NCBI GenBank assembly: GCA_011037195.1
Contig: JAAEAF010004399.1
Location: 27,196 to 91,195, forward strand
DNA from: Triatoma infestans
Taxonomy: Eukaryota; Arthropoda; Insecta; Hemiptera; Reduviidae
Direction of reading: 5' to 3'
Length of the DNA: 64,000 bases
A program made the translations under genes and the position numbers. Within the stretch, counting starts at the first letter, position 1, and every line of letters begins with the position of its first letter. The notes beneath the pieces were generated by a model, which made no database searches, was not told where the DNA came from, and saw only the letters and a list, made by a program, of their open reading frames with translations. Below, piece after piece: positions 34,280 to 45,660 of the stretch.

Positions 34280-34492
34280 ATAAAAGTAAGAGCAGGTATT
34301 CAATAAAAGTAAGAGCAGGTACTCAATAAAAGTAAGAGCAGGTATTCAATAAAAGTAAGAGCAGGTATTCAATAAAAGTAAGAGCAGGTATTCAATAAAA
34401 GTAAGAGCAGGTATTCAATAAAAGTAAAAGCAGGTATTCAATAAAAGTAAGAGCAGGTATTCAATAAAAGTAAGAGCAGGTATTCAATAAAA
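34280..34492. repeat. 23-bp tandem repeat, nine units
   Basis: The unit AAAAGTAAGAGCAGGTATTC plus AAT is repeated nine times with single-base differences (GTACTC at 34319-34324, GTAAAAGC at 34424-34431). There are no spacers, so it is a minisatellite and not a CRISPR array. Confidence 0.9.
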
Positions 34493-34689
34493 GAAAAGAA
34501 TAAAAGAGTAGGCTCTCGCTAAAACAGTAAATGAAGCTGTGAATCTCTGTTACAAGAAGTAAAATGAGTAAAAGACCCCTCATTAATAAAGGAAGTATAT
34601 GGAAGTATATACTTCCATATGGAAATGTATGGGGTTCTGTTATAATAATATCATTAATATTTAAAGCATTCTTTCAGACCATAATTATT

Positions 34690-35330
34690 TATTGAACAGA
34701 GACTTAAGATTACTAGGCCTTCAGAATCACCACTTCCCAGGAGCTACTCTCCCGGTACAACAAAGGGCGGCTGGTGTGGGTGCAGGGACATAAAGTTGGC
34801 TGACCAGCTGGCCAGGAATGGGGCAGAATACTCCATTCTGTGGGCCGAAACCTGCCCTGGGGATAGCCAAAAAGATGGTGCGGGAGTCTCTTAAGGAATG
34901 CATTTAGAGGGAGCACAGCTGTTACTAGAGACTAAGCACTGGGCCAAAACACAGTAAGGAGTTAATGCCAAAAGACTTTATAGAAGAAGTACCAAGAGAC
35001 ACTAGGTCTAGGCAGGAATCAGATTTGTCTGATAGCGGGCCTGTTTACAAGGCATGGTAGGTTTAAAAAAACATCTACACAAGGTGGGGTTAATTAGCTT
35101 GGAACCCTTGTGCAGACTGTGTGAGGAATAGGAGGAGACGACCTCTTACCTATTGTTCGACTGTATTGCAATCGGCAGATTACGGTACGAGATATTTGGC
35201 ACGCTGAGACCGGAGGAGATTGTACAGCAAGAAGGACTAGTGGGGAAACCCCTCGACCTCATGAAGAGTGAAGATTTCCTCTACTAGACAGCAGGGGGGG
35301 ATGGCATAATAAGTCTCAAGAATTGGCTGC
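34690..35330 (+). pseudogene. LINE family 2, degraded RNase H and C-terminus
   Basis: Plus-strand pieces read LVWVQGHKVADQLARNGAE, HGRF and LCRLCEE-like stretches in changing frames, matching the better copy at 42.9-43.6 kb. There are many stops and frameshifts. It ends near a C-run and T-run at 35350-35381. Confidence 0.65.
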
Positions 35331-35403
35331 GGTGTCCGGGTTGGAGTCCCTCCCCCCCTGGGTTTTTTCTTCTTTTTTTTTCAAGTCTGTTCATTTATAT
35401 CAG

Positions 35404-35540
35404 AGACATGAATGACGAAAAACTAATTGAGTTAGTGCGCCAATATCCCGTGTTGTATGATCTGTCTCACCCAAAATACATGGACACAAACTTCAAGAAT
35501 TCCATCTGGGATAAAATTGGAGTAGAAATAGAAAGAAATG
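35404..35540 (+). CDS. MADF-domain first exon (probable PIF/Harbinger accessory gene)
   Basis: An acceptor-like TTTATATCAG precedes ATG at 35408, and the exon ends AGAAATG before GTAAGA. The 44 residues include LIELVRQYPVLYDLSHPKY, DTNFKNSIWDKIGVEIE, the first half of a MADF domain (a Myb/SANT-related DNA-binding fold). Known MADF proteins are either insect transcription factors of the Adf1 type or the second protein of PIF/Harbinger transposons. The nuclease remnant 110 bp away on the other strand favours the latter. The second half of the domain is not found downstream, so the gene is broken or the next exon is outside. Confidence 0.7.
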
Positions 35541-35646
35541 GTAAGAAATTCGTTTTATTTGTGATATTATGTATTACGTTACATTATAATTAGGAACATC
35601 TTATAACCAAGATTTAAGGTTATTATTTTTTAAGGTTATATTATTT

Positions 35647-35826
35647 TTAAACTTTGCTCCATCGTCTATCAGTTCCTTGTGTAGAGTAATAAATTCCCCT
35701 ACTGTTGAAGCTCGATTTTTTCATGCCTGATGGACACACATCCCTTTCTTTTGATTTTTTCTTCCTCTTCTCCATCCAAAATCAAAGCAATCATCAAGAG
35801 TTCATCTTCCGAAAAATGTTGCCATT
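35647..35826 (-). pseudogene. PIF/Harbinger nuclease N-terminal remnant
   Basis: The minus strand gives WQHFSEDELLMIALILD, an acidic/basic stretch (EEEEKIKRKG), then after a frameshift GEFITLHKELIDDGAKFK. This is the usual N-terminal region of Harbinger DDE nucleases. The catalytic domain is missing because the sequence runs into the MADF exon. The outer flank ends CTGTCGAGTGTGAATAGACC next to TTA at 35887-35889, consistent with a Harbinger terminal repeat and its 3-bp TWA target. Confidence 0.65.
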
Positions 35827-35984
35827 TTGTTAGCGTCACTAATGCACTATAACATCGGATGAAACACTGTCGAGTGTGAATAGACCTTAAATTCTAATTG
35901 AAAATTAAATTTTTAATTTGATATAAATGTAAGTATGAATATATATATATATATTGTTCAAGTAAATAGTAGATAGTAGATTGT

Positions 35985-36205
35985 TGTAGGGGATTATCGC
36001 ATTGCGACCTGAAAGATCTATTGTGCCTCCCGGAGCCTTCTTCAATGCATAGCCGGCCTTACAAGCAGTGTTCTCTACCTACAAACTGTGTTTTACCGTG
36101 CAGTTGTAGAGGCTCCTAGGAAGAAGAAAATCTAAGGGCAGCATGCTTTGGGCATCTAAGGGCGTTGCTAGTCCAGCTTGCTATCACTGAGCTAATCCTT
36201 TCCTT
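35985..36205 (-). repeat. tRNA-derived SINE A, tail type I
   Basis: On the minus strand the head TTAGCTCAGTGATAGCAAGC and common body precede the tail GCACAATAGATCTTTCAGGT and CGCAATGCGATAATCCCC. The tail matches the LINE 3' end at 53.45-53.53 kb. Confidence 0.75.
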
Positions 36206-36394
36206 CTCCCGTGACTTACGCCAATTAACTAGGAACAGAGGCACCCTAGTTTGTGTACTGTGTTTGTCCTTGTCTGTAAAGTGTAGAGTGTTAAGTAGTT
36301 TAAGTGTATTGTGTACTGTTCAGAACAAAGGCATGGAGTACGGAGCTGTGGTAACCGCGATCAAAAAAGTTTGGAGACCGCTATAGTTCCCTCA

Positions 36395-36755
36395 ACTCCC
36401 CACCCCTTAAAAAATCAATTTGCCTAGGAAAATGTTTTAAAATAAAAGTAATAGATATTTATGTGTGTAGATTAGTATACCAAGTTTTTAAAAAAAACAA
36501 AAAATAACATTCAGTTAAGTTGCAAGCACTTTTGGTTGACGAATTTTTGTCCCGAAGTACACGCGTACGAAATATATTCTGTTAATATATCACACATAGT
36601 CAAAGAGATATAAATACAAAACATTTTTCGCTAAAAAACATATTTGGGGGGGGGAGAGGCTCCAAAAATGTGTATTTCCGGTGAAAAACTTGTAATTTCG
36701 AAATTTTTGACACGATCGTAATACTTCCTGTTACTCGTAGTTAAGATTGAAAGTA
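36395..36755 (-). mobile_element. Old family-H copy
   Basis: Central unit (AAAATGTTTTAAAATAAAAG), terminal block with GACACGATCGTAATACTTCC and a decayed inverted repeat GTTAAGATTGAAAGT. Confidence 0.55.
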
Positions 36756-37899
36756 AAAAAGAAACAGAAAAATTATTGCAAAAAAAAAACGATAATCGAT
36801 GTGTTTATTGAGTAGATAATCGCCTACTAAAGAAAAGATAATGAACGAACCTAATCATCGCACAATATAATATAATTCATGTTAAAACAAATAAAACAGG
36901 ATTTTCTTCTTATTTCCATTAATTTTCTAAATTTCACAATAATTAATAAAAAATAAATATATACATTTAATAATGTGAATAACTTAAAAAGAAATGAAGC
37001 ACGATGTGAAAAAAAGAAAAAGAAATGATAGTCATCCAATTAATAGATAATTCCTAGTGTTTGTCAGAAAATACACACCAGAGAAATAGAAAAAAAAAAC
37101 TGTTTACTTAGAATCAAAATTCAATTCTTTTTTGTGTTCCACTCACAAACTTAAAAAAAAAAAAGAAGAAGCGTATCGAAGTCACAAATCACTAATGTAT
37201 ATAATAATATTAAAACAAAGAGAGAGAGAGTGCAAAAGAAGAAATTTTATTACTCAGTAATTTAAAGAAATATTTGATTTAAAAAGTGTTATTGTTGTTT
37301 TTATTAATATTACTTAATATAATGTAAATAAAATGAAAATTTACGAGGCATGTATTACTTTTATTATGATATCTGTTACAGAAATCTCCGAATGACGGGG
37401 GCAAAACGGCTATATTGCCGTATTGCGTCATCCTAAGAGGTACTACAAGTAAGTAATAATCTAAGCAAACGTTTCTTAGAAAAATTTATATACCTGCGAC
37501 ACAAATTACTAGTATTACTATTGCATTCATTTGTTTGTCTGATATATAGTATTTATAAAAAAAAAAAAAATATTTTACTATGATAATTAAGAATTTTAAC
37601 AGTTATAAGTTTTCCACAATTAGATTTATGATTACGCATGAGTTGTTAATATCTGAAATTTAATAATAAATAAGAAATCTTTTATGGCAGTTTCCGTGTT
37701 ATATAAGAAGAGTTTAGAAGGGATTTTTCTAAGTGGGAAAAAATTCGTCATTAATGGTTTCAATATCGGGGCAAAAATGGAAGGAAGGTTACTCAAGGGT
37801 TATCCAACCCTAGGCAGCTGAAAATTTAATTAGCGTGGAAGACAATGTACCCCTTTGTATGTAAGGAATAGCTAAACAATATTATTATTATTATTATTT
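36756..37899. other. AT-rich stretch without recognised features
   Basis: No gene is recognised. An AG repeat is at 37218-37230 and an ATT repeat at 37881-37898. Confidence 0.5.
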
Positions 37900-38640
37900 G
37901 TCGGTGGAGAGGGAAACCCTATGCTATCCAAAGCCTCACTGGGCTCATATAGCTACCCCAAGCAAAACAACAACAAACCGGGTCTAGAACAAAAATGCAG
38001 ACCCGGATCTAATCCTTCTAAGATTCACCGCAGTCCGAATAAATCGGACAATAACCAAAAGCGGAAATAGCCTAAGCTCTTCCACAGACATCCTATTTCG
38101 ACCAAAGGTCCTGAACCTAATTTCCTCTCAACCCAAGCAATCAGTCAAAGATGGATGGGTGTTTCCTCTTCTGTCTCACAGACCTACAAAATGGATCCGG
38201 CATGAGCCCCATTATGTAGAGAGGTCTCGTGAAACCACAATGTCCAGTAAGAGATCCAACCAGATGCCTGAGAGCGCTCCGTGAAAAACAGCAACGTCTC
38301 ACTAATGGCCTTGTCCGGACCCCCGATGAGCATTTTGGACTGCCGAAAACCAACTTAGCTCATCCATAAGGATGAATGCTGTGAAGCTGTCCATGTCTGG
38401 AAGGCTGACAGACATGCGCAAGAAGACACGCCAACAGCAGGCTTGGGACCAATGAAAGGAAGAGAGGCGCCTAATTTGGCAAACCTATCCACCTGCTCAT
38501 TTCCAAAAATTCCCATGTGACCTGGCACCCATACTAGAAGCACATCCTTCAGAGAAGAAAGCTCTTCCAGTCTTTTAGAACATAGCTAAACAGTAACTAC
38601 AGCAAAAAGATTTTCCAAGTTTCCAGGTCTAGGCTATCTT
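37900..38640 (-). pseudogene. LINE family 3, RNase H end and C-terminus
   Basis: The minus strand reads DVLLVWVPGHMGIFGNEQVD and RFAKLGASLPFIGPKP (RNase H end), then after frameshifts LVGSLTGHCGFTRPLYIMGL and a zinc-knuckle stretch. The 3' UTR includes GGGGTAGCTATATGAGCCCA and ends near an ATT repeat. Part of this UTR is shared with SINE A tail type II at 16.9 kb. Confidence 0.75.
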
Positions 38641-38644
38641 CAAA

Positions 38645-39478
38645 ATATATAAGAGGAACATTCAATTAGTAAGGAGACAAATCGCTGTAGCTCAAATAGC
38701 TCAAAAACGATTTATTTTTAAATAATACAAAACTTTGGCCACTTTTCAACATACTCCCCAGCATTATTCACTTGTCCCGTCGTTTTTATAATTTGTGTAT
38801 GCCTCTGGCATAAAATTCTTTGGGTTGATCTCGAAACCACTTTTGCATCTGATTTTTAACTTCTTCATTGGATTGAAAATGTTTCCCACGTAGAGCAGCC
38901 TCTTTTAGGGGTCAAAACAAATGGAAGTCCGATGAGGCGAGGTTGGGCCTATAGGGGGAATGTGGAATGATCTCCCACCCCACGTTTTGAAGTGTTTCTT
39001 GAGTTATCTCTGCCGTATGTAGGCGCGCGTTGCGAAGCAAGTTTTCTTATATTATAGCTTATTCTGAATAATGTTATGGACAGTTCCAACAATCGCGTGC
39101 ACTTCTTCAGGTATCAGTTCAACAGTAATACGCCTGTTGTCCTGAATTAACTCGTTAATGCGAGATTCCAGGGAGTAAGTTCAACCGATCGTCTGCTTCG
39201 TTGGTTATCACAGACACTTACATGGCCACATTTAAACTGTTCTACCCATTTGTAAACGTTCGAACGGTTCAAACAATTATTCCCGTACACATTCAACATT
39301 CTTTCGTAAATTTCACTACCTTTGATACCCACTGCAACTAAAAATCTAATCATTGAGCGTTGTTCTTCCGAGATGCAATGTACGAGCGGACTCGCCATTG
39401 TTAGCTGAATACATTTGAGGTTATGCTTACCAAATACTCTCGAACTGTTGATCAGAAACTAAATACAACGATGCCAAC
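38645..39478 (-). mobile_element. Mariner family 2, left end kept, right end lost
   Basis: The left inverted repeat is decayed (GGAACATTCAATTAGTAAGG). The minus strand starts the transposase at 39398 with MASPLVHCISEEQRSMIRFL and SNVYKWVEQFKCG, a helix-turn-helix domain, then breaks. The outer right repeat present in the 7.3- and 54.7-kb copies is absent after GATGCCAACTG. Confidence 0.75.
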
Positions 39479-39604
39479 TGCGAAAATTATTAAGTTTAAT
39501 TAACAACTTACTTTATTTAAAATAGATAACTATATTCCAAGATACAACTTTAATTACAACTTTTTCTAACACCCAATCAAAAACACAGCACGTGATTTAA
39601 AACA

Positions 39605-40330
39605 CTGGTAAATTTAGTTACTGCAGTTCTTCCATTTCAAGCACGATCGTCTTGAACCAAATGCTTCAGGAAGTTGAATTCCGGCCTGTCCTTAGTTACT
39701 GTAGCCCCTCTTCTTTCTTGTGTAACTGGAATCTTTTTAGGTACTTTAGCTGTCTTTAACTCGTTTAGGTTGGGTGGAAGCTCCTAAGTGAATTTGCCGT
39801 AGAAATGCTGGTTTAAATCTGTCAATGGACACGTTGGGTTGCTTATGTGTAGAGTAAAGAATTTATCTGTCTCTCCAAGATTCGAAACGGACTTTCGTAT
39901 AGGTTTTTGAAATGCCCAATGAGCGGAATCCCGGCGTTGCGAACAAAAACATGTGAGCAGTGCTGGGTGTATCAAAAAAGTTTTCCTGCCATGATATCTC
40001 TTCCGTCGATAAGCCGCCTTTTAATGCTTCCAGTTTTTTCTCTAGTTTACCTGTGTAGGTTTCTACACTTTCCCTTTCTTTCCATTTAGGACAAATTGGC
40101 CTGAAATCACCAAAGTTGTTCCATAGATCAGCTCAGCACTTGAGGTGCCTGTATCAGACTTGGGTGCATTGCGTAATCCTAAAATTATCAATGTAGAGTT
40201 TCTGGGCAGCTGAGGTTTGATAGTATATTAAGGCTTATAGGATATCATAATGTCACCGCTCTTTCATGCCGTTTGCTTCAAGATGGTTACTCGTAGTCTT
40301 GCTATGTCTAACCAATTTGGTAAATGATAT
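39605..40330 (-). pseudogene. Ty3/Gypsy pol remnant, integrase C-terminal part
   Basis: On the minus strand, short pieces in different frames match the end of a Gypsy-type integrase: HLEANGMKER (the catalytic Glu region), LRNAPKSDTGTSSAELIYGT, HVFVRNAGIPLIGHFKNLY, and VSIDRFKPAFLR before the frame ends. Stops and frameshifts are frequent. No protease, reverse transcriptase or LTR is seen nearby. It is an old fragment of an insect retrotransposon. Confidence 0.7.
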
Positions 40331-42109
40331 GTATAAATCATAAGTAAATTGTCTGCCACCCTCCATAGGTAGCTGGAACTCTAAAATTGTGACCCCCGCT
40401 CCCCCAAGATTCTACAAATTTGCTAGCTATTGTTTGTTGAAATCTTCTTGATGGGTAAAGCTTCGATCCAACCCTGAAATTCTATCAATTGAAAGGTAAC
40501 ATATAGTAATTAATAACCTTGCGATGGTCTAAGTCGATATTTATTTGATGAAATGTGGGAGTGAATTCAAACAGTCCTAATATGATACATGTGTGAGTAT
40601 CGTTAAATTTTGGCACGCTTGTCAATAAAGAAATTCTTCTGCAAATTTGTTGCTAACCGAAAGTGACGAGAGCATAAGATTTGATATAAATTTACTATCT
40701 ACCGACTTTACTATTAGAAAGCAAAAGCCTATGAAAGTTGTAAATACAATATAGTAAACGTACTTTAATATCCTATCGTTTCCTTTCCAATCATTTTTCG
40801 CCAGTCATATTTCGGCGCCAATGTAACAAAAATTGTTGTTTATTACCCACAGTTTGCACAGTTGTAATTGACAAATTTTCTCAATTCTTATAATTTTTAC
40901 TGACATGCTTGTTTGTCTTCCATTTTATATCAATGGAAGAATCAAAATTTTAAGAAAATGACTTCTTAAAGGAAAGCATAACCTACTCCCAGCCAACCAA
41001 AACTTATTTAAATGGATTTCTCGGATAAACATTGAGTCTCAACAGCGATGTGGATAGTTAGAGCTTTTGCTTGTTCTAATGGTGGATTAGCTAATGTAGG
41101 CTAGCTTGGTGAATATTTCAAGGAACCAATTCGTTAAGTCCTGAAATGGTCGCCTTTATATTCAGTTCCTCCTATAGGTAGAAGATTGGCCTTCTAGGTG
41201 GAAGATTGGCTGTCCATATTGCGCTTAAAGGTTCAATGCTCTGCTCTTCGAGCACAGATTCTGTGTGACGACGGATTTACTGGGTTGATTCCATTAATGT
41301 TTCTTCTTTTGACTATGAGTAACCATTTTTGAAGTTTGAACGTTTAACAATGAAATAACCTTTAAACGTAATCCAATTGATTCAACGGTATGTACATAAT
41401 TTATGTATATTTGACTTAATCTAAATATTTAAATATATCTAATAAAGCATATTCTAATTATAATAAAGTCATTAAGAATGTCATTTCGTTTGTTATATTA
41501 AAACAAATATACGTATTCATTGTTTGGTCATGAATATGCACTGAGAAAGGAGTGAGATATAACATACAAGAAGATATGCAATAAATTTGTCTGTAGAAAA
41601 TAGAAGACATTAAGACATCTTTATATCATGAAAGTTAGAGATAACCATCTTTTGGCGGCATACCTTCGTGAAGATATTAAATGATATAATGCACTGTTCG
41701 TATTATTCATTTCCTGTAAATATTAACTCTACTCTACTCTAATTAAACTTACACGACCATCTTCATTAACAGTAATGATCAATTTTTATAAAAAAATTTA
41801 AGCATTTCTACTTTCACTTAATTGTGTAATAAAATGAAGTATTTTCATCTACCAAATATGCATAAATTCAATGAATAATACTTTCAATGATTGGGTTCCG
41901 CAATGCTGGATCATATCTGGGATTTTAACAATCGTAACGTGATTCTTTTTCTGGTTGGTTCTGACCAGTTTCAAATTTTAATCCATCGTCCGAATAAGGT
42001 TCATATAAAGAGAAGTTTCTATCAGATATCACATTGATTGTTTGTATGTATGAGGAAATGGTTCGTGAAGTTTTCCCTGTGTACATAAATGTTTTTTATT
42101 ATTGGCTTT

Positions 42110-42111
<2 letters not shown>
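40331..42111. other. Unassigned stretch
   Basis: The 40.3-41.3 kb part may be further degraded retrotransposon sequence, but no motif is clear. A direct repeat GG(T)AGAAGATTGGC is at 41178-41210. TTGGGTTCCGCAATGCTGG at 41890 weakly resembles the palindrome-arm family at 27.0 kb. Confidence 0.4.

Positions 42112-42113
<2 letters not shown>

Positions 42114-42147
<34 letters not shown>
42114..42147. repeat. (GT)n microsatellite
   Basis: A 34-base GT run. Confidence 0.95.
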
Positions 42148-42152
<5 letters not shown>

Positions 42153-42259
42153 CAGTGTTCATCGTAGGAAACGTTTTGTTTATATTCCTGTTATATGGTT
42201 TATGTAGCACCATAGGTTTGGGGCAAAATCCACATATCGGAAATCAGTAATGTATACTG

Positions 42260-42430
42260 ATTGTTTTTTTTTTTTAGTTTTTCTAAAGAAGTGCTAAGAT
42301 TCTCTTTAAAATTGCACAATCAACTAAGAAAACATTTTATAGGCCCTTTAAATGACTTTTGCCGGAGAAAATGTTATTAAAAAAAATTGGTAGCTCTTTA
42401 TATTTGTAGTTCACTGTAATGTGTACATCT
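42260..42430 (-). mobile_element. Old family-H fragment
   Basis: TTTTGCCGGAGAAAATG and TTGGTAGCTCTTTATATTTG resemble the central unit. Confidence 0.35.
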
Positions 42431-42904
42431 TTGGAAGAATTAATAAATATAAATTGTATCGAAATATATTCTTGTTAAATATTTTATGATTTTAAAGTAG
42501 GGAATTTTTCCGATGTATATATGTATAAATTTGGGTTTTCGAAGATTGGAAGGCACAAAAGGAACAGTTAGTTGAGTCGGAGATACCCGGCCTACCCCTA
42601 TCATTAAATTTATTTAGGACAAAAGGGAATTTCCCTCTTCTCACTTTCCCCGGGGTGGAGGTAAAACTATAAGGTGGACCCTATTAGGGAGTGAGTCAGT
42701 TCAAAATTTATACCGTAAAAAGAGTGAAATCTATCATTAGAAAAAGTCATGTTACAGTAGTGAGTGGTGGAAGTGCCCCAAGAAACCCAACCTTCTTCAA
42801 GTCAGAGCATATGTAAAATATGTAAGTTTTATAAAAAGCAGTTTCTCCTAAATGAGAAGACACTCACGCTGTTGTATCTCAATATTGTATTGATTATGAT
42901 TAAT

Positions 42905-43585
42905 TTTTGCCATTATTATCCAACCTCGGGTGGGCCATATCCCGGCACCGCAGCCAACAGAGGCTTATTGTGCCACCCCCGATAGTTCCTAGTAGACAAA
43001 CCCTCCCTCCTTAAGGAGTTTAGGGCCTTCACCACCAGGTCATTTTGAGCTACTATCTCCTCAGGTCGCAAAGTACCAAAGGTTTCATACCTCAATCTGA
43101 TTATTGCTACGCAATCGAACAACAGGTGGGAGGCCGTTTCCTCCTCTTCCTGACATAGTCTGCACAAGGGTTCCGCTCGAATGAGTCCTACCTTGTACAG
43201 ATGTTTCCTGAACCTACCATGACCCGTAAACAGTCCCGTCACCAGAGAAATCTGGCTCCTACTCAGACTAAGGGTCATTCGGGTTCTTCGTTTACACAGT
43301 CCTGGCATCATCCTTTTACTGTGTATAGCACCCGGGCTTCTCCTCCAGAGCTCTTCATGCTTACTGCGACCCCACTCTCTAATCGCTGCACGAATTGCTC
43401 CGCCAGTTATTCCCAGGACCGGCACTGGACCAATGAACGGAGTGTTAGCCCCGTTACTGGCCAGTTGATCAGCTGTCTGATTATCCTCAACCCCTGCATG
43501 TCCAGGCACCCACAACAACTGTACCTTGTTGTGCCTGGAGAGTCTCGACAATGCCTCTCGACACCCCTTCACCAGGGATGAGGTA
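42905..43585 (-). pseudogene. LINE family 2, RNase H end to C-terminus, open frame
   Basis: An uninterrupted frame of 218 residues (43572-42916, open further upstream as SSLVKGCREALSRLSRHNKV) carries VQLLWVPGHAGVEDNQTADQ and LASNG, the end of an RNase H domain, then SLVTGLFTGHGRFRKHLYKV and the zinc knuckle CRLCQEEEETASHLLFDC. It is the C-terminal part of ORF2 of an I/LOA-group LINE; RT and endonuclease are missing through 5' truncation. The frame is clean, so this copy is young. Degraded copies are at 34.7-35.3 and 59.2-59.6 kb. Confidence 0.85.
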
Positions 43586-43763
43586 ATTTTTTTTTTTTGA
43601 CATTACTTTTTATTTTAATTATATATTTTTTGAATCTATATATTTAATTGTTTTTTTCATCCTCTTCAACTTCTGTATAATCACAGACCTCACGAGATCC
43701 CGTTATAGAGAAGATTTCAAATATGAATTATAATAATTAATTATTAATTAAATATTTAATGTA

Positions 43764-43780
43764 CCCCCCCCCCCCCCCCC
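43764..43780. repeat. Poly(C) tract of 17
   Basis: An unusually long C homopolymer in AT-rich sequence. Confidence 0.9.
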
Positions 43781-43829
43781 AATACCCCCAATACAAATCA
43801 TTATTACATCACATACAATGTTTAAACAA

Positions 43830-44575
43830 ATTGTTGGAACCTTTTACGAAAAAAATTGTTACGTTGATTTTCTTGAAATTCAGAATTTCAGCAACATACT
43901 TAATTTTAATTAATATTATTTAAATGATAGAATTGTACAATAAACTGAAAATAGCACTTTTTAAGAGAACATAACCCCATCACTTCCTTCAAAGGCCGCC
44001 TCAAATGAATTTTCCCCAAGAAATTTTGAAGATAAAAGTTGTAGCTCTTAGAATGTTATAATTGATATACCAAATTTAGAGGAAAACGGATCTTGTTGGA
44101 GCCGTTTTTGAGATAAACGCAAAAAAATGAAAAAAAAACATTCAATGAAATAGCCCTTCCCGGTTGAAGCATTATGTGATAGACAACTTACTGTAGGATC
44201 CGGATGGAATTCCTAAGCGAATGCTGAATTTGAAATTTCTGCGATTTTTCGTTTTTGAAGTATTTGGTTCACATACAAACAGACCATTTTTTGAAAACCA
44301 TTTTTTTTTTTGGACTCAGAGAAGCTGAAAACGTGTATTTCCCCATAAAAACTTTATAACGCAAATTTGACACGATTACAATAGGATCCTCTTTACGCAA
44401 CTTTTCGTTTTTAATATATTCTATTACCACACACAGATATATTCATTAAAAACACTTTTTTTCCTTATTCAGGTGGCCCCTAAAACATGTATTTCCGGTG
44501 GAACCATAATTTCGAAAATCTTTTAAGATCGCTCTTACTTCCACTTTCTCAAGAAAATAAGAAATTGTAAAAAGT
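43830..44575 (-). mobile_element. Old family-H copy
   Basis: Two diverged central units (TTGTTGGAACC, GTTGGAGCCGTTTTTGAG) and two successive terminal blocks (GACACGATTACAATAGGATC near 44370, then another ending GAAATTG near 44567). It is an older, rearranged relative. Confidence 0.6.
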
Positions 44576-44639
44576 TGTGGTTGGGTCCAGCAGAGAAGGA
44601 AAGTATCAGAGATTTTTTAAACAATGAAAATTATTTATT

Positions 44640-45205
44640 TATTTTTTAATTAAATTTAATTTTTTTTTTTTTTTTTTTTTAATTTCAAAAGCAAAATTTA
44701 TTTGATTTTTAATTAATTTATATTCTTGAGAAACTATAACAATATTATATGCGCGCACATATATATATAATATATACACGCGCACACTGTAAATATAAAA
44801 TGCATATAATGCATTAAACAGTATAGTGGGATCTTGTCGGCCGTGGTGACACTGTTCAAGGACGTAGTTAAAGAATAGTTGTGTATGTATGTGTCCGTGT
44901 GTCAGTATACAGATGAAGAAGTGAATAGTGGGCGGACTAGCGCGTTCGTATGAAGAAAAAATAAAAATAAATAAAATCTTACCCTGCTGTTTGCAGGTAT
45001 TTTAATCAGTTTCAATTGCTAATTTATTCCAACTTTTACTCACGAAAGTAAATTTTTTTTATTTTTTTTTTATTTGTTAAAAAAAAAGGAAAAAAAAAAA
45101 AAAGGAAAATAACAGCAAAACTTGTTTATAATTTTCTTCTTATTTTTCTAATTAATTTTTTTTCCATATTTATTTTTGTTAACAAAAAATCTGAATGAAA
45201 TACTC
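44640..45205. other. AT-rich stretch with homopolymers
   Basis: Poly(T) at 44659-44680, TA/CG-alternating sequence at 44745-44790 and A-runs. No gene is recognised. Confidence 0.5.
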
Positions 45206-45206
45206 C

Positions 45207-45397
45207 CAAGAGTTTGGTGTAGTGGTTATGAGCATGGACTTGTAACTAGGAGGTTCCCAGTTCGAGTCCCCGCAACTGTTAAATTTTTATATTCGTTTAA
45301 AAAAATGTTAATGGTTAAAGTAAATGCTTCCGACTTCGTCCACGTTACCTAATTTGATAGTTAGGACGTTAAACCCGGCTGAAAAAAAATAAATAGG
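45207..45397 (+). repeat. tRNA-derived SINE C
   Basis: The head TTTGGTGTAGTGGTTATGAG (A box) with CTTGTAA as anticodon loop and GGTTCCCAGTTCGAGTCCC (B box CAGTTCGAGTCCC) looks like a tRNA-Thr(TGT)-type sequence. A body of about 100 bp follows (GACTTCGTCCACGTTACC, GGACGTTAAACCCGGCTG) with an A-rich end. The extra body and tail make it a SINE rather than a working tRNA gene. Confidence 0.65.
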
Positions 45398-45660
45398 AGA
45401 CCTTACATACAAATTGTATTTTGAAACATTTTTTTGGGGGGGGAAAATTCATTTAAAAAGGGATTTTTGGGGTGCTATGTTTTCCGTTAAAATTTTGAGT
45501 TTGATGAAAATTGGTTCATTGGAAGTTTTTTTTCGCTTTTCTCCAAAGATACACCAACGAATTTCATTCACTTTTGTTTGAATTAGTTTTCCGAGTAATT
45601 TAATTTAATTGGAGGGGTTTTGTGGGAGGTTATGCTTACTTCAAAAAAAATGTAGTTTTT
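45398..45660. mobile_element. Old family-H fragment
   Basis: AAAATTCATTTAAAAAGGG and GGGGTGCTATGTTTT resemble the central unit. Confidence 0.35.

Noticed and set aside
34280..34492. CRISPR-like array
   Set aside because: The 23-bp units are contiguous with no unique spacers, and the sequence is eukaryotic.
45207..45285. tRNA-Thr gene
   Set aside because: The anticodon loop looks plausible, but the head runs into a SINE-type body and A-rich tail and an acceptor stem could not be paired.
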